Shown in pieces: positions 47,595 to 60,906 of a DNA stretch of 64,000 nucleotides. The notes under the pieces were generated by a model. It ran no database searches. It was given only the letters and a program-made list of their open reading frames with translations, and was not told where the DNA came from. Position numbers and translations under genes: made by a program. The stretch's first letter is position 1. Every line of letters begins with the position of its first letter. The stretch comes from Liolophura sinensis. Its lineage: Eukaryota > Mollusca > Polyplacophora > Chitonida > Chitonidae. The DNA lies in assembly GCF_032854445.1 (NCBI RefSeq), contig NC_088302.1:54530046-54594045 (forward strand). Reading direction: 5' to 3'.

Positions 47595-48447
47595 CTGATG
47601 CAAGAGCGTGACCAACGTCCTATCATATAACATGCCTGACTGGACTACAACTCACCTGTACTGAGTCATTACCTGTCTGAGGTCTAAACTCATACATGTG
47701 TAACATCTGATTATATGGGATAACATAGGCGAAGGTTCAATTGTCCACCATGCAGATATATTTAAGATGTTTGTCACAGTAACATATCTACATGTGCATC
47801 TGCACAAAGCAAAACAACCATGCATGCAGTCCGCTATGTGAAGAATTCAGGTGTGCAACTCTTAACATGCATCAGACTTCACACCTGACAGCAAACATTT
47901 AGATGATTATCCGAGTTACTTACACTATAAGAGAGTTACAGAAATTAACTTTAGCATGTCAATTTAGTTAGGCAGCACAATGAATATGTTGGCACTATGA
48001 CCAGCCTGTTACAACAAAAACATTGCGGTGAAATAATTGTAATCAAGCAAACCAACAAACCCATCAAGGCCAAGGGCTCCAGTCTAGAATTCTATCCTCG
48101 CAGGTACCTGCATGGTGGTGGGTGTGGTGAGTTTCCTCGACGTATATTATTCTCTATTACAACTATGAACATAAGTTTAATGAACTAGAGGCTGTGCTCA
48201 ATGCTGACAACAAACTTTTGTCCAGCAGATTCACATGACAGCCACATGGCAGGGGTGTGTCATACTACACATGAAGAATGTAACCTACACCGGGACCTGT
48301 AACAATATGAATAACATTATATATAAGCACTTCCTTTCTCAATTTATGAAAATAATAAATTACAATTTATTCAAAATGTTCATAAAAATACATTAATGTT
48401 CATTCGTCTTGCAAGGCCTGCAAGGTTTAAGCTAGATGCTTGTGAAT

Positions 48448-48546
48448 AACATGAAACAGTGTAATATAACATGTAACAGTATAATATAACATGTAACACT
48501 GTAATATAACATGTAACTGTGTAATATAACATGTAACAGTGTATTA
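48448..48546. repeat. 20-bp tandem repeat (about 5 units)
   Basis: TAATATAACATGTAACAGTG units. Confidence 0.9.
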
Positions 48547-49338
48547 TAATCATTTTCTGATTTCACAATATTTGATCAAAACTAATAAGGTTCATACTTC
48601 TCACTCTTGGCAAGCTTCTGGGAATATGGTGTCTACTTTATCCCCATATCACTACGTACATCTAGGATTGAACTCGGCTAGGATAATGAGTATTTTCATG
48701 TTCCACTAATCTGAACACAGCTTTGGATATTAAAGGAGAGTCACTGAGAGAGATTGAACCATCCAAGATTTTTGCCATTTGGTGTCAAGACTCTTTAAAG
48801 ATTCTGTATGCTCACTTTTCCCCTAAACAATAAAATACATTCTACCTGCACACACCCCATCCATCTCCAGCATGTTTATTCCCACTCATTCAAATCCCAA
48901 ACCTCAACATGGAGATCACCCCTTGTCTTTTTGGCTATAAATTTATCATTAAAATCTATCAATGAAAATTAGAACTTGTTTTGTCAGTAATTCCTAGCTT
49001 GTGCACAAAACACTAATGCCAATAAACCACATTCCACCTATGTAGCATTTGTTGTAAAAGAACATAAATGCCTGCATATCATCCCACAGAGAGCAGAAAG
49101 CAAAGACTATTACATATACCTTATCATCTAGAATATCTTACTGAGTGCTAGCAACTATTTTGATTGGCCAAAGGCTGGGGTGTCTCCTGGTAGACAGTGT
49201 GACATAAGCTCAGGTAAAGCACTTGTTCTAAACAGGTCACTCCTAGCTATGTCCCTTGCATGCTATGACACGACTGACAACTCATACATCAGCCCTCAAA
49301 TACCTGCTTGTTTTATCTTCCAAACAAGCCCTGAATCT

Positions 49339-49893
49339 AGCAGCATGCATCTACCTGTAAGTGTATGGGCCAATGGAGCAATGATCTAGCAGCTAGCAGC
49401 ATGCATCTACCTGTAAGTGTAAGGGCCAATGGAGCAATGATCTAGCAGCTAGCAGCATGCATCTACCTGTAAGTGTATGGGCCAATGGAGCAATGATCTA
49501 GCAGCTAGCAGCATGCATCTACCTGTAAGTGTATGGGCCAATGGAGCAATGATCTAGCAGCTAGCAGCATGCATCTACCTGTAAGTATATGGGCCAATGG
49601 AGCAATGATCTAGCAGCTAGCAGCATGCATCTACCTGTAAGTGTAAGGGCCAATGGAGCAATGATCTAGCAGCTAGCAGCATGCATCTACCTGTAAGTGT
49701 ATGGGCCAATGGAGCAATGATCTAGCAGCTAGCAGCATGCATCTACCTGTAAGTGTAAGGGCCAATGGAGCAATGATCTAGCAGCTAGCAGCATGCATCT
49801 ACCTGTAAGTGTATGGGCCAATGGAGCAATGATCTAGCAGCTAGCAGCATGCATCTACCTGTAAGTGTATGGGCCAATGGAGCAATGATCTAC
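49339..49893. repeat. 56-bp minisatellite (10 units)
   Basis: AGCAGCATGCATCTACCTGT, AAGTGTATGGGCCAATGGAG, CAATGATCTAGCAGCT. Units are almost identical. Each contains CTGTAAGTGT on plus and ACACTTACAGGTAG on minus. Confidence 0.97.
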
Positions 49894-52800
49894 AGTCAGT
49901 ATTATAAACGCCTTTGTGCTCACAGACAGTGCAGGAAAACATGGCATATTCTCACCTTTCTCACCTTCATGTTATGTAATCAAATCCAAAATGGTAATGT
50001 AAACATACAATAAGAGCTATACATGTTTCATTAAGAACGATAATGAAATGATCAAACTGAGACAGTGCCATATATATTACTAATTACATGCTAGTAGTGC
50101 TAAAAGCAGAAGATTACATTTCTTTCCCAGCTTTCTCAAAACGTAAATATATGAGTATGTTGTTCATTAGATGGTCTAACCATCTGAGAAAAACAAAACT
50201 AAATATTTCTGCTAGAGTTACATGTATACGGGCTAAAATGAGCAGACCCGCTGTCACAGAAATTAGAAGAAATAGAGTATGTACACTTTGTAATGTTCCA
50301 AACAACTGGGTTGACCTCTCTAGTGAAAAGAAACTGAAATGCAGCCAGGGAGGTTCTTTATATTTAACTTCAACCTTGATGTCCTATATCTGTGCAGGTT
50401 TGTGGTTAATGTTGAACCGTTAGAACATGATTGAAGTTGGAGTCTTTCAGATGATGACATAACATGCTCTAGATAAGGAATGTGGGTTCACATTTGTAGG
50501 CCTGCTAGGGTTTATTGGGTATCTGAATTTGAGAGATCGAATCTTAAATTGGCAGCTGTTGCCGTGGGGAAAACAGGACGGATATTTAAGACCGAGTGTC
50601 TGGAGCAGGGGTTTTGTGTGCCCGGCATACCTGACAGGTTTAAGGATCTACTGCACTTTAAATGGTTCAGGTATTGGGGTTAGAACTTGGACAGCACCCC
50701 CTGCAAGGCTGTGGTATACGAGACAAGCTATCTCTGTAAATTGTGCAATAGCTGGGCACACCGAACAATGGGCTCACATACTCAGTCCATTCAAAGTGCC
50801 TTGGTTTAATTTATGACACATTCCCTTTAAATCTGGTGTTGGGCCAGGGGCATGCTACCCTTTTATGTAGAACATATATGGCTTTAAAACACATCTGACC
50901 TGGAGGATATAGGCATCCTGTGGGGTCCCTCCCCTACTGTCCCAGTGGCTTTAGGGTAGACTCTACAGACAGCTTTAGGAATGCTTTCTATCAACCACAA
51001 TCCACATGCTACCCTTAATATGACAGGTCTGTAGACTACATACAGGAACTTTATCTGCCATCATACTCATTTACATCCTCATTTTTGGCCAATTGTTTAT
51101 TTAATGCAGTATTCTGACAAATGCAAGGTTACATACACACTATACAAAATACCTGTAAGTTCAAACACTCTTTGTTACTGTATCAGAAATCATACAAGCT
51201 GATTGACTGAGTGACATGGCAAGGAAATAGACTCACCAAATGCTGCAAACGTTTTTTTTGCCACCAGATCATACTTTTGTTTTAAGCAAAATTAGGACGA
51301 GTATAAAAACCATTTAAGGTTCATATATTAAGTATTGTTTGAATTTTGAAAAAGTACACCAATGAAATAAGCAGTTATACAATCATTATATTAGTATGTG
51401 TTCATGTTCCACTTTGGCATTAAAACTGCAGTTCTTAACACATGTTCTCAATCATCAAATTACAACCGCTGCTAAATTGTGTCAGCAGTAACATGACCTT
51501 CCAAAGGCTCCTTCTGCTTCAAATAGACTTCAATGCCTAAGGCACGAATAAATTTCTGAAACTGTTCAGTCCTGTTTGAGAAACTATTTCCAGTGTGCCA
51601 GATGCATTGAACGCAGCATGCACATGTACAACAATATTTATGTATATATTCAAGATTTTAATCACACATTCAAAAAAGTCACCAGGTTACATTAATACAG
51701 CACCATGTACAAGTATATACTGGTATACTCAATAATCTATACAACTTTAAAAAAGAGTGAATAATTCAAACCAGCTGTATCTGTGTCCCTGTTTTATCCA
51801 GTCTGGTCACCTGACACAGTGAACAGCAGGTGCCCCATCACCATCTCCCAAGTCTACCAGGGATATGTAAGACAAGCTTTCAGGAGAACTTCAGAGATTA
51901 CAGAAAAGTCTCCCCCTACAGATTACATAACTTCTCACACACATACAATGACTGAGCACACACAAGTAGGCCTATAACCTGACATATTGGGGAAATGTTA
52001 TTTACATTCTAGTCCCCAGTGTTTTCTGGCTATCACATACCAATCCCTGCAACTGGATATTTAACTCCTGATATTGTATTGAGCATGAAATCCCCTCTAT
52101 GTGACCAGAGACTATCATGGCCAACAGGGAGGCTCTGATTCCTGGGTCAGAGGTTACAGCTTCACAGTGAAGGCCGGAACACTAGACATTGAAATCTCAC
52201 TCATCCACACATAACCAAAAGAAACATAATTCTAAACCCGACATACCTACATTTCTCTGCCTCTTAGTATCCTTTGTCAAGAACATAATTTTGCACGCAA
52301 TAAAACCTATTTAAAGCCAGGTTTACCAATGCAAATATTTCGGAGCTATTGACCTCTTTATTTGGCATTTCACAAAGGCCATCCTGCTCCCAGCTAGCAC
52401 ACATGCATCTGTTGTGCTTACTATTGGTCCATATCAATACCAGCCGGGCAGGCCACACTAGAAATACCATGTCAAACTTCAACTGACAAACCATGCAAGG
52501 TATGAGTGGATGTATTCGCTCTTTACAACCCCTTCTTGGTGCCAGGTTGTTTTTGTCAGGTTCACAGGGGAAAACTACTTCACAGGATATTTGCCAACAA
52601 ACTGAACACAATGTTTTAAATCAAAGCAAACCAGAAAACAGAAAACTTTATCTGCTGTAACCTTAATGACCTCAACTTTTGTTCACATCTACCTTGCTCA
52701 TTATTCTTGATTCTCAGAGTTTTGTTGAATTGGAAAGGTGCTTTAAAGTTTCCAGGATGGGTGGGATGATATCCTAGTAGAAAAGTAACACTAAGACATT

Positions 52801-53805
52801 TATTTGCGTCTAACAGTGCACTTTTGTTGGCGATAGTTTAGGTCATTTGGGGTAGTCTGTAGCTATAATGCTGCTCAGATGTACCTGTCAACATCTCCAC
52901 TGATCCTTCACATCTCCTTCTGATTGGCAGAGTTAAAATTAGTTCTGACTTTATACAGCACATGAAAGCAGCAAAAACAAATACAAAGTAGTCTGGGTAA
53001 ACAACTCACTCAGTGAAAACTTGCAAAAGTCTGCTGGAGATAAAACAGCATTATCCACTCAGACATCGATTGACAAACCTAAGTACACAGATAACCCAAA
53101 TAAATCACACAGGTCTGAAATTCTTAGACAGTCTCCCCTAGCCGTGAAGACAGGACCCTCTGTACATGTACTACAGGTAAGTATATCACTGCCTGTGTAG
53201 ATTAGAGTCTATTACACCTATACATACAGATATACATACAGGGTGACTGAGTTTATTACACAATTGTCACTTACCCTCACAGTGACATGTCACAGTTAGC
53301 TATCACACAAAGCTGAGTTAGTGAGGCTGTTGCAGAGACCTGTCACACACTCTCAGGGTATGTGTGCTCAGTCCATGGCCTCCCCCAGCTGTAGTAGAAC
53401 ATGTCTGAGCCCAGTAAACAGCAGGCTTACAACTGGCATGTCCTCATATGACTGAGAGTAAATGAAGGACTTAACAATGTCCCCAGGCTTACCGTAAAGC
53501 CCACAAAATACCCTGCCATACACAACATAAAAATCTGACCTGCATAATGCTTTTTCAAACAGAAAGAAATAAGAACTGTCCCTAAAATATCTACCTACTC
53601 TGATATTGCACTTCGTCATTACTACATGAAGCTGAATACATGTACATGTTCAATGTAGGAAAACGCAAAACAAGCCAAAACTAAAAAATCCTAAAATGTA
53701 ATAAAAATAAAACTCAAAATTCCCCTATTTGTTCAATCTTAAGGTATTTGTGAAATTCGTGTTTATAAGGCTTTCTGATTATGTGAAGAAGTCTTCATAT
53801 TATAC
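49894..53805. other. Intron or intergenic sequence
   Basis: No gene I can support. Open frames on both strands (for example 50088-50423 plus, 52264-52611 minus, 53368-53619 minus) show no family features or matched splice sites. Confidence 0.35.
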
Positions 53806-53906
53806 CTGTAAAGCAACAATGTAAGTTTGAGAAGTTTTGCTGATCTTGTACACCCGATGCTTCCTCCATGGAGTCCTCCCTTCATGATAGATCTCCTGTT
53901 CAAAGT
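53806..53906 (-). CDS. Candidate 101-bp exon
   Basis: Acceptor CCTGGGTTGTGGCAG|ACTTTG (phase 1), donor TTACAG|GTATAA (phase 0). Encodes FEQEIYHEGRTPWRKHRVYK and ISKTSQTYIVALQ, a composition typical of real protein. The family is not recognised. The phase fits the candidate exon at 47440-47594, so it may be upstream sequence of the PDZ gene. Confidence 0.5.
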
Positions 53907-53921
53907 CTGCCACAACCCAGG

Positions 53922-54041
53922 CAGGTCATGCAGTTAGCCTTGTCAGGCCAAACTGCATGGAAGAATAGGCAGTGATAAAGGCAGGTCATGCAGTTAGCCT
54001 TGTCAGGCCAAACGGCATGGAAGAATAGGCCGTGATAAAGG
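53922..54041. repeat. 60-bp tandem duplication
   Basis: GCAGGTCATGCAGTTAGCCT through GCAGTGATAAAG, present twice with three substitutions. It lies just upstream (minus-strand sense) of the candidate exon at 53806-53906. Confidence 0.95.
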
Positions 54042-54225
54042 CAGAATGTTATTAATCTATCCCTGTAGTGAGGCTATTGTCACAACCACTAAAGGGTCAG
54101 AATGGCCTCTCTGGTCCTCCTGGGCTACATTATGTCTGGGATTAAACCTCCCTTACCCCTGGGGTTAAGTTTGCTCAATTTGCCTTTCACTACTATTAGT
54201 CATAATTCTCATACCAGGAAAATAC

Positions 54226-54716
54226 CTGGCCATAGGTAGTCGTGCTATCTACTATGATGAATGGTAACACTGGAGAACAGTCTATAATCACAATACTCAG
54301 GCCATAGGTAGTCATACTATCTACTATGATGAATGGTAACACTGGAGAACTGTATATAATGATAATACTCAGGCCATAGGTAGTCATACTATCTACTATG
54401 ATGAATGGTAACACTGGAGAACAGTCTATAATCACAATACTCAGGCCATAGGCAGTCATACTATCTACTATGATGAATGGTAACACTGGAGAACAGTCTA
54501 TAATCACAATACTCAGGCCATAGGCAGTCATACTATCTACTATGATGAATGGTAACACTGGAGAACTGTATATAATCACAATACTCAGGCCACAGGTAGT
54601 CATACTATCTACTATGATGAATGGTAACACTGGAGAACAGTCTATAATCACAATACTCAGGCCATAGGTAGTTGTGCTATCTACTATGATGAATGGCAAC
54701 ACTGGAGAACAGTATA
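54226..54716. repeat. 72-bp tandem repeat (about 7 units)
   Basis: CTCAGGCCATAGGTAGTCAT, ACTATCTACTATGATGAATG, GTAACACTGGAGAACAGTCT, ATAATCACAATA. The 168-codon minus-strand frame here is a by-product of the unit being divisible by three. Confidence 0.97.
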
Positions 54717-54839
54717 TTTTTCATGAATTTCGCGAACACATTAAAAAAGAAAAGAACGGAAGTGTTTTAGCTGAGGACAAATACACTGATGGATAAACAT
54801 ATAATATTTAACACTTGAAAACAGCTTCAGCTCTCCATA

Positions 54840-54882
54840 ATTATTGATTTATTGAATGATGTTTAACACTGTGCTCAACAAA
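54840..54882 (-). mobile_element. Eroded SINE tail
   Basis: TTGAATGATGTTTAACACTG then TGCTCAACAA parallels the inverted tail TTGATTGGTGTTTTACACCG then TACTCAAGAA. Confidence 0.4.
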
Positions 54883-55010
54883 TGGAGACATCCATGCACA
54901 TAAAATGGCTAATTCATTTACACTTAGGAAATTCACAATTGATGCTGACTGCATGGTTTCTTTTATAGGAATCAGTAGTTCAGAGTTTAAACGCTACCTA
55001 AAGCACAATG

Positions 55011-55157
55011 TTAACTGATTTGTTTTCTCTCATCTAAAAGCTCATGTAAGACAAAGAAGAGGGACTCTCCGGCCATGCCCATGAATTTCTTGCCCTGAAG
55101 TACCACCAAGGATTCAGACTCACCCCAGCAGGTCAAGCTTCCAGCAGGGCTGGTATC
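55011..55157 (-). CDS. Candidate coding exon, unrecognised family
   Basis: Acceptor CATCCATCCAATCTCAG|GATACC (phase 0). Encodes DTSPAGSLTCWGESESLVVL, QGKKFMGMAGESLFFVLHEL and LDERKQIS, then TAA at 55011-55013. The sequence reads like conserved protein. Either it is the last exon of a neighbouring minus-strand gene, or it splices at a weak donor (ATCA|GTTAAC, 55016) whose phase 1 would fit the exon at 53906. Confidence 0.45.
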   Translation of the reverse strand, partial: DTSPAGSLTCWGESESLVVLQGKKFMGMAGESLFFVLHELLDERKQIS

Positions 55158-55195
55158 CTGAGATTGGATGGATGCTCCGCCTCTCTGCTCAGTTT

Positions 55196-55330
55196 AACAA
55201 CAGTCACAAATTCACATAAATTTCTCTGACCAGCCTGACAACAGTCATAAATTCACACAAATCTCTCTGACCAGATTAACAACAGTCACAAATCTACACA
55301 AATCTCTCTGCCTAGCTTAAGAACAGTAAC
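55196..55330. repeat. Short diverged tandem repeat (about 3 units)
   Basis: ACAACAGTCACAAATTCACA, TAAATTTCTCTGACCAGC-type units. Confidence 0.75.
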
Positions 55331-56883
55331 AGATTTCACAGAGACAGGTAACATAACCAGCCTGTGCCATCAAGACTTCCCAAACTTCACCGAAGCTGTA
55401 GCTAGGCTTCCCAAGCAGTGTAGCTCCTCAGTGTGCCATTGTCTGGAAGCTGCCTTCAGACAACTGCATGCCCTGCCCCAGATGTCTGTCCCCAGTCAGT
55501 TATCACTATAAATGGCTAGATGTGGAGAGACCAGACCCCCAGTCATGCTGGTGCCTGTAACCATCCACAGTCTGAATGACACCCATGATTCATGCTACCC
55601 TGATAACAGCTCCACATGTGTTCTCTAAGGGCCCTGCCAGTTGCAGGAAGGAAAAAATGTCATGGTGCCACATAGGGCATTCAGGGCCTGGTGAAGTGTG
55701 AGGGACATATGGGATGTAATGAGGTCCCTGGTTTGGCATCTCAGGGCAATGGGGTGGCAGGATTTGGGGGGTGGTGGGGGAGGGGTGATGGTGGATGCAA
55801 AGCAGGGGAAAGGAGGGGGCATCCATATAGTCATGTATGTTGTACCCATCCCATCCCATTGAAAGTGAAAAGCTTGAGGAATCTGTCTGTAAATATACAT
55901 GCTGCCAGGCTTTATACAGTAGGCTATGGATGCATAGCCTTCTAATGGGAACAAAGTAGGGGTTAGTGCATCAGCTTTTCACTAAACAAACCAATTCAAT
56001 TCATACATATCAACTTTCAAACTCTTGTAATCTCTGAAACTGTGAATTTTTTTTTGGGGGGGGGGGGGGAATATGATCAGTTTCAACTGTCAAGATTGCC
56101 CCCCCCCCACCATCCCACCCCACCCTCTTCTCCATCCACCTCATCTTTTCTGGTTAGTATTATACAAACATATATACAGACATGCAGAAAATCCTAACAT
56201 TATTTTTTTTCCTCACAAGCCTCCATATAAAGATGTTATTGGTCATATACAACAATATTACCTAAAAGGTAACTATTTAACATCATCGATTCATAAATGG
56301 CAGAATTTAGTTTGAACAGGCATCAGTATTTTGGGGGCTAAAACCAGTTCTTCATTCTTAAATATAAAAGTTAATTACCTTGCATATTAACTTCTACAAA
56401 TACATATCTCAAGATATATCAATCTTTTGTTCACAATGTACGAATACACGATCATACAATATAGAAATTCTATGAACAATTCCAGCTCTTTGCATTAGAA
56501 TAATCCAGAAAAAGATGTATAATTAGTTATCCCATTACATCATTAATTAACTGCAAACCTCCACTATTAGAATATTCATAATAACACACTGATCTATACA
56601 TGCATATAGGTTTTTGGTTCTGATAAAGCTGTCAGCTTAAACAGTAAAAACTAAGGCCTCATTACTCAATTAAACAAACTCTAACATTACCCCAGATGGT
56701 CATGGCAATTACCATGTGCACTACATTCATTGAAAAAAGTACATGTACATGCATGCATGTATAGAAACACCAAGTCAGGTACAGAAACACCAGGTCAGGT
56801 ATAAAAACACCAAGTCAGGTATAAAAATACTAAGCCACCAAATCAAAAAAAAAGATGTCAGGTACAAAAGTATTTTTCCCACC
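55331..56883. other. Unassigned sequence
   Basis: No gene recognised. Poly-G (about 56057-56069) and poly-C (about 56100-56108) runs are present. Frames at 55590-55954 fall in G/C-rich simple sequence. Confidence 0.35.
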
Positions 56884-57612
56884 AGAACTGTTTTCCGGAC
56901 ACCCTAACACACAAGAAGTGTTCTCTGGACACCCTTACTCAGGACTGTTCCATAGACACCTTAACCCATGAAAACTGGGACACCGTAGCCCAGAACTGTT
57001 CCTTGCACAGTTTAAGCAAGAATTTTTCCTTGGAAACCCTAACCAAGAACTGTTTCTGGACACCTTAATCAAGAACTGTTCTCTAGACACCCTAACCCAG
57101 ATATGTTCCTTGGACACCCTAACCCAGAACTGTTACTTGGACAACCTTGCCAAGAACTGTTCCCTGGACACCCTAACACAGAACTGTTCCCTGGGCACCC
57201 TGACCCAGAACTGTTTCTAGGATACTCTTATCCAGAACTGTTCCTTGGACACCCTGACCCAGAAATGTCTCTAGGACACTTTTATCCAGAACTGTTCCTT
57301 GGACACCCTAACCCATGAGAACTGTTCTTTGGATGCCCTGACCCAAAACTGTTCCTTGGACACCCAAACACAGAGCTGTTCCCTGGACACCCTAACACAG
57401 AGCTGTTCCCTGGACACCCTAACACAGAACTGTTTCTTGGACACTCTTATCCAGAACTGTTTCCTGGACACCCTGACCCAGAACTGTTTCTTGAACACTC
57501 TTATCCAGAACTGTTCCTTGGACACCATAACCCAGAGCTGTTCCCTGGACACCCTAATCCAGAACTGTTCCTTGGACACCCTGATCCAGAACTGTTACTT
57601 CGATGCCCTAAC
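56884..57612. repeat. 27-bp tandem repeat (about 27 units)
   Basis: CAGAACTGTTCCCTGGACAC then CCTAACC. Divisible by three, so nonapeptide frames (NCSLDTLTQ on plus, EQFWIRVSK on minus) appear on both strands without gene support. Confidence 0.95.
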
Positions 57613-57879
57613 CTCTAATTGCATTTTCTCTTAGAAACTGCTTTATGCACTGTGACCTGAAAGTTTTTTTAACCTTGAAGTAAATGCAAGTAACGCCTCT
57701 TCACTGTTTTCAAAATGAAGTGAGGAAGGGAAGGGAGATAATGTGTAAGAGCTGAGAGCTGAATTCCTGATATCTGGGAGGGGTTACATGTGGGTGTATA
57801 CTGTATATAGGTATCCACGTATGCTGGATGGCCAGCCTCGTGTCCTTACTCATTATGGAACATATTCTGAATACTGATG

Positions 57880-57963
57880 TAGTCTATAATGGGAGCCCTG
57901 TGCTGTATAATGATGTAGTCTATAATGGGAGCCCTGTGCTGTATAATGGTGTAGTCTATAATT
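57880..57963. repeat. 36-bp tandem repeat (2-3 units)
   Basis: GTAGTCTATAATGGGAGCCC then TGTGCTGTATAATGAT. Confidence 0.9.
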
Positions 57964-58398
57964 GGAGACGGCTGTATAAATCACATATGTATACCATTGT
58001 GCTCTGTTGACTCAAGATTTCTCTTTCCTATTTATAACTCATTTCCTGCCGAATGAAGGATGACGGATGTCTCACCTGGAGAGTAGTAAACAAAGCATTA
58101 ATTGACTTTTACCTGTAAGGGTGTGGCAGGTGTTATGTCTTTGCTTCTCGTAGTCATACATTTAGTGATTTGCAAGTAAAAAATATCCTTTTCCCAATTC
58201 AGAGCACAAAAAAAAACATCTTGTTTTTTTTTGTTACATCATGCAAGATTTGTCTCAGTGTTTAATCATTCTTTGATACTCATATTTTCTATACTGGCAC
58301 TAGAATTCCCCTATATAATGTATTATGTGCCTTAAGCGTATAATATGCCTATAGGACATTTATCAGTGACAGATGTTTCAGTATGGGAGAGAATAGTA

Positions 58399-58606
58399 TA
58401 ATGCACACTGACCCTATACAATTATACTGACATAATGCACACTGACCCTATACAATTATACTGACATAATGCACACTGACCCTATACAATTATACTGACA
58501 TAATGCACACTGACCCTATACAATTATACTGACATAATGCACACTGACCCTATACAATTATACTGACATAATGCACACTGACCCTATACAATTATACTGA
58601 CATAAA
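58399..58606. repeat. 34-bp tandem repeat (6 perfect units)
   Basis: TAATGCACACTGACCCTATA then CAATTATACTGACA with no visible differences, so it is recent or being homogenised. Confidence 0.97.
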
Positions 58607-59523
58607 ACCACAAAGTATACTTTACTGCATTATTTGCACAACATCAGGATTTAACTCTGGCTGGATGGCCGCTATCAGTACCCTAACACACAATCCTTCT
58701 GTAACCAAGTGCTAAAATGAAAAGCTTCAAACTTAACAAACTAATGGAAATTGCTTGTAGACAATGGCAATTAGTGATTACTAATATTCACGAGGTGTGT
58801 TTGTGGGATGTTTGATGTGTCAGGTATGCTGGGTATCCAAGCTTCTCCACCTGTTTTAGCTCATGCACAGGTACGCATTCTACACTGTACATTACAGAAA
58901 CTTTCATCAATAAAGGGAGTGTATTTCCAATCTACATTCTGTGTTTAGATATACTTATGATGATGTACCCAGCTGACCTGAAAGGTATTTAGCAATCAGA
59001 ACAGGTAAGACAACAGCTGATTATAAGAGAGATATATCACCACTGTGATAACGATTCACGTGAGATATCATATCAGTATGTACCCTATCATCACATATAC
59101 AGCACCTGTGTCTTATTGTAATGGCTTCAAGTCTGTCAGATAACACAATAACTCGTACTACATCTTTCCGTATAGTAATCCTAGACAATGACTCAGTTGC
59201 CTTCATTGTTTGATATAATATCAGATAATGTAAATGAAAGCAGTGAACTGCAACCATCTTTGTTGGAAAATGTCCTTCTACATGTATTGTACCTGAATTT
59301 GTCACTCACAGAAATTATCTGTAAGATATTATATGATCATAAAAATATGATTTTCTTCAAAAATTTTCATAATCACACAGAAGTGCATAACCTCATGTAT
59401 ACTGTGAACTTACAAATATAATTCTTTAACCAATGCTTATAATTCTTTAGCATTGCTCTGCAAACTTCACTCATTCAGCATAAAAACTTTTATCTGATAT
59501 GTGACCCAGACTGAATCAAAGAT
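58607..59523. other. Unassigned sequence
   Basis: No gene supported. A 94-codon minus frame (59021-59305) ends with a CCICDDRVHTDMISHVNRYH segment that superficially resembles a C2H2 finger. Confidence 0.3.
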
Positions 59524-59529
59524 TTAGTT

Positions 59530-59690
59530 CCCTGTAATGCACTACCTGTAATGCACTATTTGTCATGCTCTACCTGTAATGCACTACATGTAATGTACAA
59601 GCCATAATGCACTACCTGTAATGCACTACATGTAATGTACAAGCCATAATGCACTACCTGTAATCGACTACCAGTTATGTACAAGTTGTA
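59530..59690. repeat. TGTAATGCACTAC-type tandem repeat
   Basis: About two longer units (CTACCTGTAATGCACTACAT, GTAATGTACAAGCCATAATG) plus degenerate flanks. Confidence 0.85.
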
Positions 59691-60854
59691 ATACACAGCC
59701 TCAGACAATAACATTACCCTGCAGACAGTAATTACTATAAATGCATACAGATAACTGCTGGTATAATCACTGCCAGGACAGTCCATGCAGACTTCAGTGG
59801 CATTAAGGCTTCTGGCATCACCTGTCAACCTTAGATAAGGCAAAACAGTTTTTGTAAGATATTTTGAGCATGTGTAAAATATAGCTCAGAGTGCTGAATT
59901 TGTTGTATAGGCAGTGCTTGACAGTTCAGGTATTCTCATTAGTGTACGTAACAGTTTGTCACAGGTTTCAACAGGCTGCCCTGCAGGAATAAATGACATG
60001 CCTACGTTATGTACCTCACAGCTAGCAACACTCAGCCAGATCCTCACTAATTCTACCGGACAAATGTCCACAACACAACTAATGCTGAACTAAACGACCA
60101 GTCATGCATACACTGATGGTTTGAAAAGCCCTTTGGCAAACTTTTACATCTTCCAGATCTAAGATCTCCCATATATACAGTCTATGTGAATACATAAATA
60201 TGGTACGGCCAGAGTACTGTTTTTTCTACATACTTTTACAGGTTTGCAATAGTAACAATACTTGCTTATTCTTTTCACTTTTCCCACATGGACGCCCAGG
60301 GCATCTGAACTACAAGGTAACACCCTACTATTTAAAGACAGGTAGTACTAATAGTTGTTTATACAGAGAGAGACATTCCTATGTAAATGTTAACAATATC
60401 TACAGGTAAATTAAGGTGAAATGAATCAAAGGTGAGGAGAGATTTCTAAAAGCGCCAGGTGACACTGTTGATGCCCCAGCAAATGATAGTCTGATGAACT
60501 GATTCAGGGTGATGTACAACAAACACCAAGCTGGACAAAGCATTCAGCAAACATACTGTCAATACACTAACACACCTTTCTTCATACCTGTTCATGTGCC
60601 GTTATCAAAGCCACTCAATATAAATGCATAAATATCTGACATCCAACACTTTCATGTGAAAACATGTTTTCTGGCTTTGAAGCAAGGTGAATGTGAAGTG
60701 TCAAAGAGTGACAAACATTCAAGACTGTTTCAATTGACAATTCATTCAAGCAAGATACAGTCTAAATTTCCTACTCACTGTCATTCATAAGTCAGCTACA
60801 AGCTTAAATATGTCTCCTGACATTCACTCAGCACTTAAACAGATTGACACTTAC

Positions 60855-60906
60855 CTAAGACAACATGTCCAGATACGGTCGGCTCATCACTCCCACACCT
60901 GGGCAG
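60855..60906 (-). CDS. Candidate 52-bp exon
   Basis: Strong splice sites: GTGCACTTCTAG|CTGCCC and GTCTTAG|GTAAGT. Phase 0 to 1, encoding LPRCGSDEPTVSGHVVL. No partner exon identified; it could equally be untranslated. Confidence 0.3.

Noticed and set aside
59021-59305. C2H2 zinc-finger gene
   Set aside because: Only one imperfect finger-like segment, no linker or hydrophobic core pattern, and no splice partner.
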